64,000 bases of DNA from Paremcibacter congregatus (GTDB taxonomy: Bacteria > Pseudomonadota > Alphaproteobacteria > Sphingomonadales > Emcibacteraceae), in contig NZ_CP041025.1 of assembly GCF_006385135.1 (NCBI RefSeq), forward strand, positions 1,643,501-1,707,500. Direction: 5' to 3'. Of the stretch, positions 38,808 through 47,820 are shown one piece after another. Position 1 is the stretch's first letter, and every line of letters starts with the position of its first letter. The notes under the pieces are model-generated. The model saw nothing but the letters and a program-made list of their open reading frames with translations. It did not search any database and was not told where the DNA came from. Made by a program: the position numbers and the translations under genes.

Positions 38808-40176
38808 TATTTTGGTGGTCGATGATGAAGCCGATATCCGGGATTTGATTTCCGGGATATTGGATGATGAAGGCTATGAGACCCGCACAGCAAAAGACAG
38901 TGATACGGCCCTTGCGGAAATAGAGGCACGGCGTCCGTCGCTGATCATTCTTGATATCTGGCTTCAGGGTAGCCGTCTTGATGGTTTGGAAATCCTCAAA
39001 GTCATTAAAAAAATGCATGAAGACCTGCCGGTGATCATCATCAGTGGGCATGGCAATATCGAAACGGCCGTGGCCGCCATTAAATATGGTGCGTATGATT
39101 TTATCAGCAAACCGTTCGAGACTGACAAGCTGCTGATTTTGGTCGAGCGTGCGACAGAAGTCGACAAACTGCGCCGTGAAAATACCGAACTCAAGGAAAA
39201 AATGGGGTTTGATGTCGGGCTTACCGGCAGCTCTTCGGCGATTAATCTGGTGCGCAACACCATTGATAAAGTTGCCCCCAGTGGTAGTCGTGTCCTGATA
39301 TCAGGACCTTCCGGCTCTGGTAAGGAGGTGGTCGCGCGGCTTATTCATAAGCAGTCGAAACGTGCTAAAGGATCGTTTGTGGTCATTAATGCGGCAAGCA
39401 TCTCTCCGGATAATATGGAAAGTGAACTTTTCGGGGTCGAAGAAGACGGACTGATCAAAAAAACCGGTGTTTTTGAGCAGGCCCACGGGGGAACGTTGTT
39501 TATCGACGAAGTGGCGGACATGCCACAAAATACCCAGGCCAAAATTCTGCGGATTCTGACCGACCAGACATTTGAGCGTGTGGGCAGCAACAAGAAGGTT
39601 CTGGTTAATGTGCGGGTGATCAGCGCCACCAGTAAAGACCTTCGGGAACAAATCAATAATAATCTGTTTCGGGAAGACCTGTTCCATCGCCTGAGTGTGG
39701 TCCCGGTACGGGTGCCACCGCTTATTCAGCGGCGCGAGGATATTCCCGCTCTTGTCGGGCAAATCATGGGACAGCTGGCGGCAGGAACCGGTGTGACGCC
39801 GAAAAATACGGACCCCGATGCGATGGCGGCCTTGCAAGCCCATGAATGGCCCGGTAATGTGCGGCAGCTTCGCAACGTGGTGGAGCGCTTACTGATCATG
39901 TCGGCAGATAGTGATACGATTACGATCGACATGTTACCATCGGAAATTGTTTCCGATGTCTCGGTGGTTCGGCCGAGCATGAATAATGATATCATGTCTT
40001 TGCCGTTGCGGGATGCCAGAGAGAAATTCGAAAGAGAATATCTCAAGGTGCAGGTCAGGCGGTTCAATGGTAACATATCGCGGACGGCGGAATATGTCGG
40101 TATGGAACGCTCGGCGCTGCATCGTAAGCTCAAGAATCTCGGGCTCGCAGGAAGTGATAAAAATAACACCGAATAG
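38797..40176 (+). CDS. ntrX: response regulator NtrX, AAA+ domain without GAFTGA
   Basis: A 459-residue regulator with a receiver domain (Asp53 in LIILDIWLQGSRLDG), an AAA+ domain with Walker A GPSGSGKE and Walker B GGTLFIDEVAD, and a Fis-like C-terminal helix (NISRTAEYVGMERSALHRKL). Where NtrC has [10 protein letters not shown], NtrX reads GVEEDGLIKKTG, so the loop that contacts sigma-54 is missing. It is therefore unlikely to be a normal sigma-54 activator and more likely acts as a sigma-70 regulator, as reported for some alphaproteobacterial NtrX proteins. trkA follows after 14 bases. Confidence 0.95.
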   Translation: MALDILVVDDEADIRDLISGILDDEGYETRTAKDSDTALAEIEARRPSLIILDIWLQGSRLDGLEILKVIKKMHEDLPVIIISGHGNIETAVAAIKYGAYDFISKPFETDKLLILVERATEVDKLRRENTELKEKMGFDVGLTGSSSAINLVRNTIDKVAPSGSRVLISGPSGSGKEVVARLIHKQSKRAKGSFVVINAASISPDNMESELFGVEEDGLIKKTGVFEQAHGGTLFIDEVADMPQNTQAKILRILTDQTFERVGSNKKVLVNVRVISATSKDLREQINNNLFREDLFHRLSVVPVRVPPLIQRREDIPALVGQIMGQLAAGTGVTPKNTDPDAMAALQAHEWPGNVRQLRNVVERLLIMSADSDTITIDMLPSEIVSDVSVVRPSMNNDIMSLPLRDAREKFEREYLKVQVRRFNGNISRTAEYVGMERSALHRKLKNLGLAGSDKNNTE

Positions 40177-40190
40177 GGTGAGGGTTTGAT

Positions 40191-41567
40191 ATGAAGGTTA
40201 TCGTTTGTGGCGCCGGACAGGTTGGGTTTAACATTGCGCGTCATTTGGCCAGTGAGCAGCATGATGTGACTGTGATTGACCGCTCCCCGGATCTGATCGC
40301 CAAGATTCAGAGTTCTTTGGATGTTCAGGCGGTGGTCGGTTATGCCTCTCATCCCGATTTGCTTGAAAAGGCCGGGGCCAACGACGCGGATATGATCATT
40401 GCCGTAACCTTGTTTGATGAAGTCAACATGGTGGCCTGCCAGGTGGCACACTCCCTGTTTGGGGTGCCGAAAAAAATTGCCCGGGTGAGGGCGCAGAATT
40501 ACCTTGATCCCGTGTGGCAGGATTTGTTCAGCCGCGATCATATGCCTATTGATGTGATTATTTCTCCTGAAATCGAAGTGGCGCAGGCGGCGATCAGGCG
40601 TCTGGAAGCGCCCGGCGCCTTTGATATGGTGCCGTTCTGCGATGGCCGCGTGCGGGCTGTCGGGGTCCGTCTGAAAGAAGACTGCCCGGTGGTCGATACG
40701 CCGCTGCGCCAGTTAACGGAACTGTTCCCCGACCTTAATATCGTGGTGACGTCAGTGTTGCGCGACGGCAAGCTGATTATTCCATCAAGCAATGATCAGT
40801 TGCTGGTGGGAGACAATATCTATTTTGTATCTGAAGATTCGCATGTCGAGCGGGCGCTAAGCGTTTTTGGGCGTGATGAAGAAGAGGCGCGGCGTATTGT
40901 CATTGTTGGCGGTGGTAATGTCGGCGCGTTTATCGCCAAGCAGCTGATCGACAACAATGCCAAGATACAGTTAAAAATTATTGAGCAGGACGCCAAACAG
41001 GCCAAGGCCGTGGCCAAGGAAATCCCAAGTGCAATTGTCTTGCATGGTGATGCGCTGGATGTGGATATTCAGAAAGAAGCCAATGTAAAGGCGTCGGAAA
41101 CCATCATCGCGGTGACCAATGATGACAAGGTCAATATCCTGTCGTCCTTGCTTGCCAAACAGGCCGGCTGTCGCCGGGCGATTACCTTGATCAACAATCA
41201 TAGTTTGGGGCCATTGACCTATTCGGTGGGCATTGATGCTTTTGTTGATCCCCGCCAGACGACGGTTTCCAGTATTCTGCAGCATATGCGCCGTGGCCGG
41301 ATCAGGTCATTGCATACCATTGCCGGTGGGGCGGCGGAAGTTCTAGAGGCGGTGGCGTTGGAAACGTCACCATTGGTCGGAAAGCCACTGCGTGATATTC
41401 GTTTGCCGGAAGGTATTATTGTGGGCTCTGTGGTGCGGGATACCAAGGTCATTGTGCCCAGGGGAGGGACGATTATCAAACCGGATGATATTGTGGTGGT
41501 CTTTTCGCGGCAGGAAAAAATCAGAAAAGTCGAAGAGCTTTTCTCTGTTCGTCTTGAATATTTCTAG
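40191..41567 (+). CDS. trkA: Trk potassium uptake regulatory protein TrkA
   Basis: Cytoplasmic NAD(H)-binding gating subunit of the Trk potassium transporter. Of 458 residues, two tandem RCK units are visible: Rossmann folds KVIVCGAGQVGFNIARHLAS (residue 2) and RIVIVGGGNVGAFIAKQL (about 235), each followed by a TrkA-C domain (about 145-225 and 375-455). GAGGG precedes the ATG. Placement directly after ntrX is conserved in alphaproteobacteria; here its membrane partner trkH follows. Confidence 0.95.
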   Translation: MKVIVCGAGQVGFNIARHLASEQHDVTVIDRSPDLIAKIQSSLDVQAVVGYASHPDLLEKAGANDADMIIAVTLFDEVNMVACQVAHSLFGVPKKIARVRAQNYLDPVWQDLFSRDHMPIDVIISPEIEVAQAAIRRLEAPGAFDMVPFCDGRVRAVGVRLKEDCPVVDTPLRQLTELFPDLNIVVTSVLRDGKLIIPSSNDQLLVGDNIYFVSEDSHVERALSVFGRDEEEARRIVIVGGGNVGAFIAKQLIDNNAKIQLKIIEQDAKQAKAVAKEIPSAIVLHGDALDVDIQKEANVKASETIIAVTNDDKVNILSSLLAKQAGCRRAITLINNHSLGPLTYSVGIDAFVDPRQTTVSSILQHMRRGRIRSLHTIAGGAAEVLEAVALETSPLVGKPLRDIRLPEGIIVGSVVRDTKVIVPRGGTIIKPDDIVVVFSRQEKIRKVEELFSVRLEYF

Positions 41568-41588
41568 AATGAACGCGAAAGGGCGAAT

Positions 41589-43049
41589 ATGGTCGTAAGA
41601 ATCGGCAATATTATCGGATATATGCTGGTGGTTCTCGGCTTCTGTGAACTTTTTCCTATCGTGGTGGCTTTGTCCACAGGCGAGCATAGCCTGATTTTAC
41701 CGTTTTTCATCAGTGCATTATTTACGGTGTTTGTTGGCGGCGCCTTGTATCTTTCCTTTCAGAATCCGCAGGATCGGGCGTCTCGACATGAAGTGATTCT
41801 GGTAATGGTGGTGATTTGGCTCGGGGTGCCGCTTTTTGCATCTTTGCCGTTCATGATTACCGGTTTTATGACCAAATTGACGGACGCCTATTTTGAAGCG
41901 ACATCCGCCTTGACCACGACAGGATCAAGTCTGGTGGTTAATCTGGACCTTGTGCCACAAACCATTCTTTTCTGGCGCGCCTTTCTGCAGTGGATTGGAG
42001 GCGTTCTGGTTTTTTCCATGGCGGTCGCCATCTTGCCGTTGTCATCAATCGGGGGGCTGTCACTGTTCCGCAGCGTATTGCCCCACGGGGAAGGCGATGA
42101 CTTGCTGGCGCGGATCAGATATGCTTTTACTCCCTTGTTTAAAGTTTATCTGATGATGACAGTTGCCTGCATCCTGTTGCTTGTCCTATCGGGGATGGGG
42201 GGCTTTGAAGCGATGTTGTTGTCGATGGCGACATTATCCAGTGGCGGCTTCACCAGCCAGGGCATGGCCGGGGGTAATATGATGCGGGGCATTACGGAAT
42301 TTATTTTGATGCCCTTTATGTTATTTGCGGCCACCAATATGACCTTTCATTGGGCCTTTTTGCAACGGGGTCGGGTGAAGTTATATCGGCAAGATCCTGA
42401 AATACGTCATTTTTATTATATTTTAATGGTGGCGGTGTTGTTTATTTTCCTAAGCCTGGTCACGGTAGAGGAGTTGAGCGACGTCGGGGTTTGGGATAAA
42501 ATCAGAATCGCGTTATTCACGGCGGTATCCAGCATATCGACAACCGGATTTTTACCGGATCAGGCAACGCGATTACCGTTGGCGGTTGTGGTGATTTGCA
42601 TGATTTTATTGTTTATTGGCGGTACCACGGGGTCTACGGCGGGCGGCTTTAAAATATTGCGTATCAACATTATGAAACGTTTGGCGGACAAGGAAATAAG
42701 CCGTCTGACGCATCCCAGCGGGGTCACTCCGGTTACTTTTGGTGATCAGGTGGTGCGTAATGATACGATGGTGTCCATTTGGGCGTTATTGTTTCTGTTT
42801 ATTGCAGCTTTGGCAGTCGTGACTATTATATATGGCTCTTTGGGATACAGCCTGCAGACCAGTTTCGGCCTTAGCGGCACCAGCCTGTTCAGTGCCGGCG
42901 GACTGATCCCGGTGATTAGTCCGGATTTCGTGGGATATCACAGTTTGTCTTATGCGGCGAAATGGGTAAGTTCTTTCACAATGATCCTCGGACGATTGGA
43001 AGTCATCGCCATTCTGGTTTTGTTTATGCCGTCTTTCTGGAAAAATTAG
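41589..43049 (+). CDS. trkH: Trk potassium uptake system membrane subunit TrkH
   Basis: Potassium channel-like subunit of 486 residues with about ten hydrophobic segments arranged in four M1-P-M2 repeats. Filter-region sequences include ALTTTGSSLV, ATLSSGGFTSQG, SSISTTGFLPD and LSGTSLFSAGG, and the conserved FIGGTTGSTAGGFKILRI segment is present. It is placed between trkA and hfq, so the complete Trk system sits in the ntr operon region. A weak hairpin (TTCATTCT at 43065-43072 with AGAATGAA at 43083-43090) lies after its stop. Confidence 0.93.
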   Translation: MVVRIGNIIGYMLVVLGFCELFPIVVALSTGEHSLILPFFISALFTVFVGGALYLSFQNPQDRASRHEVILVMVVIWLGVPLFASLPFMITGFMTKLTDAYFEATSALTTTGSSLVVNLDLVPQTILFWRAFLQWIGGVLVFSMAVAILPLSSIGGLSLFRSVLPHGEGDDLLARIRYAFTPLFKVYLMMTVACILLLVLSGMGGFEAMLLSMATLSSGGFTSQGMAGGNMMRGITEFILMPFMLFAATNMTFHWAFLQRGRVKLYRQDPEIRHFYYILMVAVLFIFLSLVTVEELSDVGVWDKIRIALFTAVSSISTTGFLPDQATRLPLAVVVICMILLFIGGTTGSTAGGFKILRINIMKRLADKEISRLTHPSGVTPVTFGDQVVRNDTMVSIWALLFLFIAALAVVTIIYGSLGYSLQTSFGLSGTSLFSAGGLIPVISPDFVGYHSLSYAAKWVSSFTMILGRLEVIAILVLFMPSFWKN

Positions 43050-43173
43050 AACTTTTGAAAATATTTCATTCTATCGGTTTCAAGAATGAATAGCCTGTGA
43101 TAAAGTACGCCAACGAGTGATTTGTTCTTAAAAAGCAATAATGAATCTATAAACAGAAGAATGGATATTACAT

Positions 43174-43422
43174 ATGTCTGAAAAAAACCATAACTTACAG
43201 GACTCCTTCCTAAACCATATCCGCAAAAACAAAACACCAATCACCGTTTTTCTTGTTAACGGGGTGAAACTGCAAGGTATCATTACCTGGTTTGACAATT
43301 TTTGTATTTTACTGCGCCGCGATTCAAGCGTGCAATTGGTTTACAAGCATGCCATTTCAACCATCATGCCAGGCGGACCAATTTCTTTGTTTGACCCTGC
43401 CGATGAAGAAGGCAAAGAATAG
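43174..43422 (+). CDS. hfq: RNA chaperone Hfq
   Basis: Hexameric Sm-like protein that pairs small RNAs with messages. The 82 residues contain Sm1 ([36 protein letters not shown]) and Sm2 ([12 protein letters not shown]) with the conserved YKHA; the C-terminal tail is short, as in other alphaproteobacteria. It has its own 124-base upstream gap, so may have a separate promoter. hflX begins 24 bases downstream, the usual hfq-hflX pair. Confidence 0.97.
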   Translation: MSEKNHNLQDSFLNHIRKNKTPITVFLVNGVKLQGIITWFDNFCILLRRDSSVQLVYKHAISTIMPGGPISLFDPADEEGKE

Positions 43423-43446
43423 TATCTTATTCTATGACAGAATTAT

Positions 43447-44886
43447 ATGACTGAACGGACCGATTCTAATACGCTTAAGTTCCGTAAGAAAAAAATAGAT
43501 CTGGACTGGGGGAAGTCGACCAAAGAGGACGACATTTCCCCGGATCACGTGGCGGGGGCCAATGTGCTGGTCCTCCACCCCCATCTAAAAAAACGTCTTT
43601 CCAACAGTGGACTCTCACGCCCTTCTCATAAAACGGCAACCTCGGCCCTCAGGTCACCGGAAGCCCGCCTTGAGGAGGCTGTTGGTCTGTGTGAAGCGCT
43701 GGATTTGCATGTCGTGCATGCGGTGTTGCTGCAACTGTCCAAGCTGGTGCCTGCAACCTATATGGGGCAGGGGAAACTTGATGAAATGGCGGCGCTGATT
43801 GCGGCGGATGATATTGAACTGGTGATTTTCGACTGCGAATTGACACCGGGACAGCAACGCAATATCGAACGCATCCTGAAAGTCAAAGTGATAGATCGAA
43901 CCGGTCTTATTCTGGAAATTTTTGGCGAAAGGGCGCAAACCAAGGAAGGTGTGCTGCAGGTTGAACTTGCGCATCTGACCTATCAGAAAAGCCGCCTGGT
44001 CCGGTCCTGGACCCATTTGGAGCGCCAACGTGGCGGTTTCGGCTTTATGGGAGGACCTGGTGAATCCCAGATTGAATCTGACCGTCGTATGATCAGCGAC
44101 CGTATCGGCCGCATCGGCCGGCAGCTTGAAGAAGTCAGTCGAACCCGCAAACTGCACCGTGCAGGCCGCCAGAAACAGAAATTTCCCGTGGTGGCCATGG
44201 TTGGTTATACCAATGCCGGAAAATCAACCTTGTTCAATTATCTGACCGGCGCCAGTGTGATGGCGGAAGACTTGTTATTTGCCACTCTTGACCCAACGAT
44301 GCGGGAAATTGATCTGCCCAATGACAAGAAAGCGATTCTGTCTGATACTGTCGGTTTTATCTCTCAGTTGCCGACCCAGCTGGTCGCTGCCTTTCAGGCG
44401 ACCCTGGAAGAAGTTGTGGAAGCTGACCTGATCCTGCATGTGCGCGATATATCCCACCCCGACACCGAAGCTCAGCGCGAAGATGTCATGACCATTCTCC
44501 ATTCACTGGGTCTTGAAGAGGGGCCGGAATGTGCCATACATGAAGTGTGGAGCAAGATTGACCTATTAAGTACAGAGCAGAGGGCGACGGTGGAAAATCT
44601 GGCGGCGCTGAAGGGCAATGTCAGTTTGTTGTCGGCGATTACCGGTGAAGGGTGTGAAGAGTTCCGCATCAAGCTTAATGACCTTCTGGCCAGCGGGGCA
44701 ACAACCTTGAAAATTGCCTATAAGCATCATCAAGGGGCGGAAATGGCCTGGATGTACAAGAATGGCGAAGTGATCGCCCGGGAAGATGGAGAGACAGAAA
44801 CGATCCTTACTGTACGGGTAGATCAAAAGCTTTTGGGCCGAATTGAGAAAGACACCCGGCTGGTGGGAAGGGTTATTGAGACATGA
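43447..44886 (+). CDS. hflX: ribosome-associated GTPase HflX
   Basis: GTPase that splits stalled or heat-damaged ribosomes. The 479 residues include the N-terminal HflX domain (about 40-205, ATYMGQGKLDEMAALI and GERAQTKEGVLQVELA), a coiled linker, and a G domain with G1 GYTNAGKSTLFN (about 257), G3 DTVGFI and a SKID G4. The ATG gives a slightly longer N-terminus than E. coli HflX. It overlaps the next gene by four bases (ATGA). Confidence 0.95.
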   Translation: MTERTDSNTLKFRKKKIDLDWGKSTKEDDISPDHVAGANVLVLHPHLKKRLSNSGLSRPSHKTATSALRSPEARLEEAVGLCEALDLHVVHAVLLQLSKLVPATYMGQGKLDEMAALIAADDIELVIFDCELTPGQQRNIERILKVKVIDRTGLILEIFGERAQTKEGVLQVELAHLTYQKSRLVRSWTHLERQRGGFGFMGGPGESQIESDRRMISDRIGRIGRQLEEVSRTRKLHRAGRQKQKFPVVAMVGYTNAGKSTLFNYLTGASVMAEDLLFATLDPTMREIDLPNDKKAILSDTVGFISQLPTQLVAAFQATLEEVVEADLILHVRDISHPDTEAQREDVMTILHSLGLEEGPECAIHEVWSKIDLLSTEQRATVENLAALKGNVSLLSAITGEGCEEFRIKLNDLLASGATTLKIAYKHHQGAEMAWMYKNGEVIAREDGETETILTVRVDQKLLGRIEKDTRLVGRVIET

Positions 44887-45698
44887 GCGGGGATATCATT
44901 GGTGAATTGGTGATTGATGTAGCCAAATCTGAGATATTGCCGCGTTATAATAATCTGAAAGAGGCTGACATTGCTGCCAAGTCGCCGGGCGATATGGTAA
45001 CGATAGCGGATCTCGCGGCAGAAAAGGCCCTGACACGGGCGCTGAAACGGGAATATCCGACAGCGATTATCGGCGGCGAAGAAAGTATTAGTGAGGCGCC
45101 GAACCTGTTGGCGGAGATCACGACAGCGGATCACGCCTTTCTGATTGACCCTGTGGACGGGACCAATAACTTTATCAAGGGCGATCCGCGTTTTGCACTG
45201 ATGCTGACAGAGCTCAGAAAAGGGCAGGTTGAAGCCGCCTGGATTTACCTTCCGGTGACGGAAAAACTGGCTTCTGCCCGGAAGGGCGAGGGCGCACGGC
45301 TCAATGATCGTAAAGTTGTCACCCTGGCGCCGACATTTGAGCCGGCGAAGATGGTCGCTGCGGCCCACTTAAAGCGGTTTCCGCCGGAAATTCGCTGTCT
45401 TGCAGAGCATAACTTGAAAGATTTTAAGGAAAATCGACCGGCTTTTTGCGCCGGACATGATTATATCATGTTGCTGGAAGGGGCGAAGGATTTCTCGGTC
45501 TATTACCGGACGCTGCCTTGGGACCATTTGCCCGGAGGGTTTATTTTTACCGAAGCCGGAGGGTATGTGCGTACCCTGTTTGACCAGAAGAAATATCGTA
45601 TTGGCATTCAGGATAAGGGGCTGCTGTCCGCGCCGTCAGAAGCGTTATGGCATAAAATTCGCCAAAGTGTTTTCCCGGACCGTTTTACCAGGTCATAA
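44883..45698 (+). CDS. inositol monophosphatase family protein
   Basis: Mg-dependent phosphatase fold of 271 residues with the family motifs GGEES (metal Glu), DPVDGTNNFIKG (metal Asp pair) and the C-terminal LPWDHLPGGFIFTEAGGYV. Relatives include inositol monophosphatase, histidinol phosphatase and 3'(2'),5'-bisphosphate nucleotidase; the sequence does not decide between them. The context with hflX and mazG would suit nucleotide housekeeping. Its stop overlaps the convergent mazG stop by six bases. Confidence 0.85.
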   Translation: MSGDIIGELVIDVAKSEILPRYNNLKEADIAAKSPGDMVTIADLAAEKALTRALKREYPTAIIGGEESISEAPNLLAEITTADHAFLIDPVDGTNNFIKGDPRFALMLTELRKGQVEAAWIYLPVTEKLASARKGEGARLNDRKVVTLAPTFEPAKMVAAAHLKRFPPEIRCLAEHNLKDFKENRPAFCAGHDYIMLLEGAKDFSVYYRTLPWDHLPGGFIFTEAGGYVRTLFDQKKYRIGIQDKGLLSAPSEALWHKIRQSVFPDRFTRS

Positions 45699-46517
45699 AT
45701 TTTTGCCGGCCTTTTCGCTTTTTTTAACGGCGTTCCAAAGTTGGTCCATGTCGTCGAGGGACAGGTTTTCAAGAGACGTGTTTTCTGCCAGAGCCAGTAT
45801 TTCTACCTGACGGAAGCGCCGTTCGAACTTATGATTTGCTGCGCGTAGAGCCTTTTCGGGATCAAGGTTGAGGTGGCGCGCCAGATTGGCATAAACAAAC
45901 ATCATATCGCCGAATTCTTCTTCGATTTCCGTGGTTCTGTCATTGCCCTTGTCGGCCTCCACCAGTTCATGAGAGAGTTCGGCCATTTCCTCGTTGAGTT
46001 TATCAAGCACCTGTGCCGTATCGGGCCAGTCAAACCCCACCCGCGCGGCCCTGTTTTGCAGTTTGATCGCCCGGGTGAGGGCCGGCAGGGCCGGGGTAAC
46101 GCCGTCAAGGACACTGGCGGTATGGTCTTTGGCTTTTCTTTCCTGGGCCTTTTGTTGTTCCCAGGCAATGGTTTGTTCGCGGGCGTTACGATGTTGTTCA
46201 TCACCAAAGACATGAGGATGACGTCGGGTCATTTTGGCGCAGATGCTGTGCACCACATCGGAAAAATCGAAATGCTTTGCTTCTTCGGCCATGCGGGCGT
46301 GAAAGACCACCTGCAACAAGAGATCGCCAAGTTCTTCTTTCAGATGCGGCATATCATTATGCTCGATGGCTTCTACCACTTCATAGGCTTCTTCAATGGT
46401 ATAGGGGGCGATGCTGCTGAAGTCCTGTTCTATATCCCAGGGGCAGCCGCTGTCCGGATCGCGCAGCTGCGTCATAATATTGAGGAGATCGTCGATGGTC
46501 GCTTTGCTCTCTGGCAT
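45693..46517 (-). CDS. mazG: nucleoside triphosphate pyrophosphohydrolase MazG
   Basis: Hydrolyses NTPs, limiting damaged or signalling nucleotides. The 274 residues contain two MazG domains with the metal-binding EExxE...ExxD pattern: EEAYEVVEAI...KEELGDLLLQVVFHARM (about 37-75) and NEEMAELSHEL...EEEFGDMMFVYANL (about 168-215). The start SGCPWDIEQDF region (about 22) matches the family. It is on the minus strand, tail-to-tail with the phosphatase gene, with no space for a terminator between them. Confidence 0.94.
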   Translation of the reverse strand: MPESKATIDDLLNIMTQLRDPDSGCPWDIEQDFSSIAPYTIEEAYEVVEAIEHNDMPHLKEELGDLLLQVVFHARMAEEAKHFDFSDVVHSICAKMTRRHPHVFGDEQHRNAREQTIAWEQQKAQERKAKDHTASVLDGVTPALPALTRAIKLQNRAARVGFDWPDTAQVLDKLNEEMAELSHELVEADKGNDRTTEIEEEFGDMMFVYANLARHLNLDPEKALRAANHKFERRFRQVEILALAENTSLENLSLDDMDQLWNAVKKSEKAGKNL

Positions 46518-46587
46518 GATTTACCCTTGCTGTCATTTTGCCTCAGGGTATATTTTATTACGGCGGAGGGAAAGGGCGAAAATACAA

Positions 46588-46616
46588 AAAGACGCCCCGG
46601 TTCAGGGACGTCTTTA
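46588..46616 (-). terminator. terminator after the saccharopine dehydrogenase pair
   Basis: AAGACG..CCC and GGG..CGTCTT form an inverted repeat at 46588-46614 (AAAGACG/CGTCTTT with one mismatch before the C/G run, loop about six bases). Reading leftward it is followed by TTTTTGTATTTT. It lies about 25 bases past the stop at 46639. Confidence 0.75.
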
Positions 46617-46638
46617 AGGCAGTAAACGGGGTCTGAAG

Positions 46639-47820
46639 TTATAGGCTGACATTATCGCTTTTGATGGGCAACCCTTGGCTGCTTAAGGCCTGCAGCCAGC
46701 GTTTTGCCTCGCCGACATCATGGGGGCTCGGTTGGACGCCGGGGGCAAGACGTCCTTCGGCAACGGCCATGACCGCCTGCGCCACCGTGAGAGATACACA
46801 AGTGGCCATGGCGGAATTGAGGTCGGCACCGGCATGATCCAGCGACAGGGACCCATGCCAGGGGGCACCGCCATCGTTCGGAGTGGCGGTCAAGGCCACA
46901 TGCAGGACGACCCTGTCCTGTTCGCCTTTTTTGTAGGGATGGTCGCGCCATAATGTGTCTGACAGGTTTTTCAGTTCATCCAGATCGGCATGCTCGACAG
47001 TTGTGAAAATATCCTTCCAGGCGTTTTTCCAGCCATTGAGGCGCAGGGTCCCGCGTACGAAGGTACGAAGGTTTTTTTCATTCCCCAGACCATATTCATC
47101 AACATAGGGCAGGCTGTTGCGGTTGGCATAAACCTCGAATGTTTCACCGTCGAGATCAAGGCTGGTTACCTCTTCCCAGGCCCGGGCGATGTTATGAGGG
47201 GCGCCGTTCTTGATCATACGGGCCGGATTTTTTAATGCCGTCATGACGCCAAGAGGTGTCCAGCTGAATTTATAGGTAAAGGGAGTATTTTCAACAGGAA
47301 TTCCGCCACAATATGAAATGAAATCTATGGCGTGTCCCTGATCAAGAACACCTGCCGTTCTCGCTGCATCCACCAGAATATGTGTAAAAAGATGATCTAT
47401 TCCGGGGTCTAGCCCCACTTCATTGACAATGCTGAGGCCTTTGGCGCAGGCTTCGTCCTGTAGCGCCAGCATGTCGTCGGACAAATAGCTGGATGTCACC
47501 ATATGGCAATCGTGGGCGAGGGCAAGCTTGGCCACCTGTACATGGAAGGCGGCCGGCAGCATGGAGATGATAATGTCACCTTTGGACAAAGCTGAACTGA
47601 AGTGGTCCAGACGCGCCGCATCGTTAAGATCAAGCAACCCAATCTCGAAACGACTGGTTGGGTCCAGATGGCTGTTCAGCATTTCAGCCCGGTCAGATGT
47701 CATATCCCATACGGTCAGCCTGACGCCTTGACGGGCCAGGGCCATAATACCCGGGCCGGAAGATAACCCGGCCCCGATCCAGTGAACAGCGGCGGTTGGC
47801 TGAGATGTATTTTCTGACAT
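46639..47820 (-). CDS. saccharopine dehydrogenase / reductase family protein (LYS9-like)
   Basis: A 393-residue NAD(P)-dependent enzyme with an N-terminal Rossmann segment (HWIGAGLSSGPGIMALARQG, about 14-33) and the saccharopine-dehydrogenase C-terminal region (NEVGLDPGIDHLFTHILVDA, FISYCGGIPVENTPFTYKFS). It corresponds to the glutamate-forming activity that interconverts saccharopine and aminoadipate semialdehyde plus glutamate. Its ATG shares one base with the stop of the LYS1-like gene (TAATG), so the pair is coupled. Direction in vivo (lysine breakdown or synthesis) cannot be read here; breakdown is more usual in bacteria with this pair. Confidence 0.88.
   Translation of the reverse strand: MSENTSQPTAAVHWIGAGLSSGPGIMALARQGVRLTVWDMTSDRAEMLNSHLDPTSRFEIGLLDLNDAARLDHFSSALSKGDIIISMLPAAFHVQVAKLALAHDCHMVTSSYLSDDMLALQDEACAKGLSIVNEVGLDPGIDHLFTHILVDAARTAGVLDQGHAIDFISYCGGIPVENTPFTYKFSWTPLGVMTALKNPARMIKNGAPHNIARAWEEVTSLDLDGETFEVYANRNSLPYVDEYGLGNEKNLRTFVRGTLRLNGWKNAWKDIFTTVEHADLDELKNLSDTLWRDHPYKKGEQDRVVLHVALTATPNDGGAPWHGSLSLDHAGADLNSAMATCVSLTVAQAVMAVAEGRLAPGVQPSPHDVGEAKRWLQALSSQGLPIKSDNVSL

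Noticed and set aside
43065-43090. TTCATTCT/AGAATGAA hairpin after trkH as a terminator
   Set aside because: Weak stem with a ten-base loop and no T tract; transcription may simply continue into hfq.
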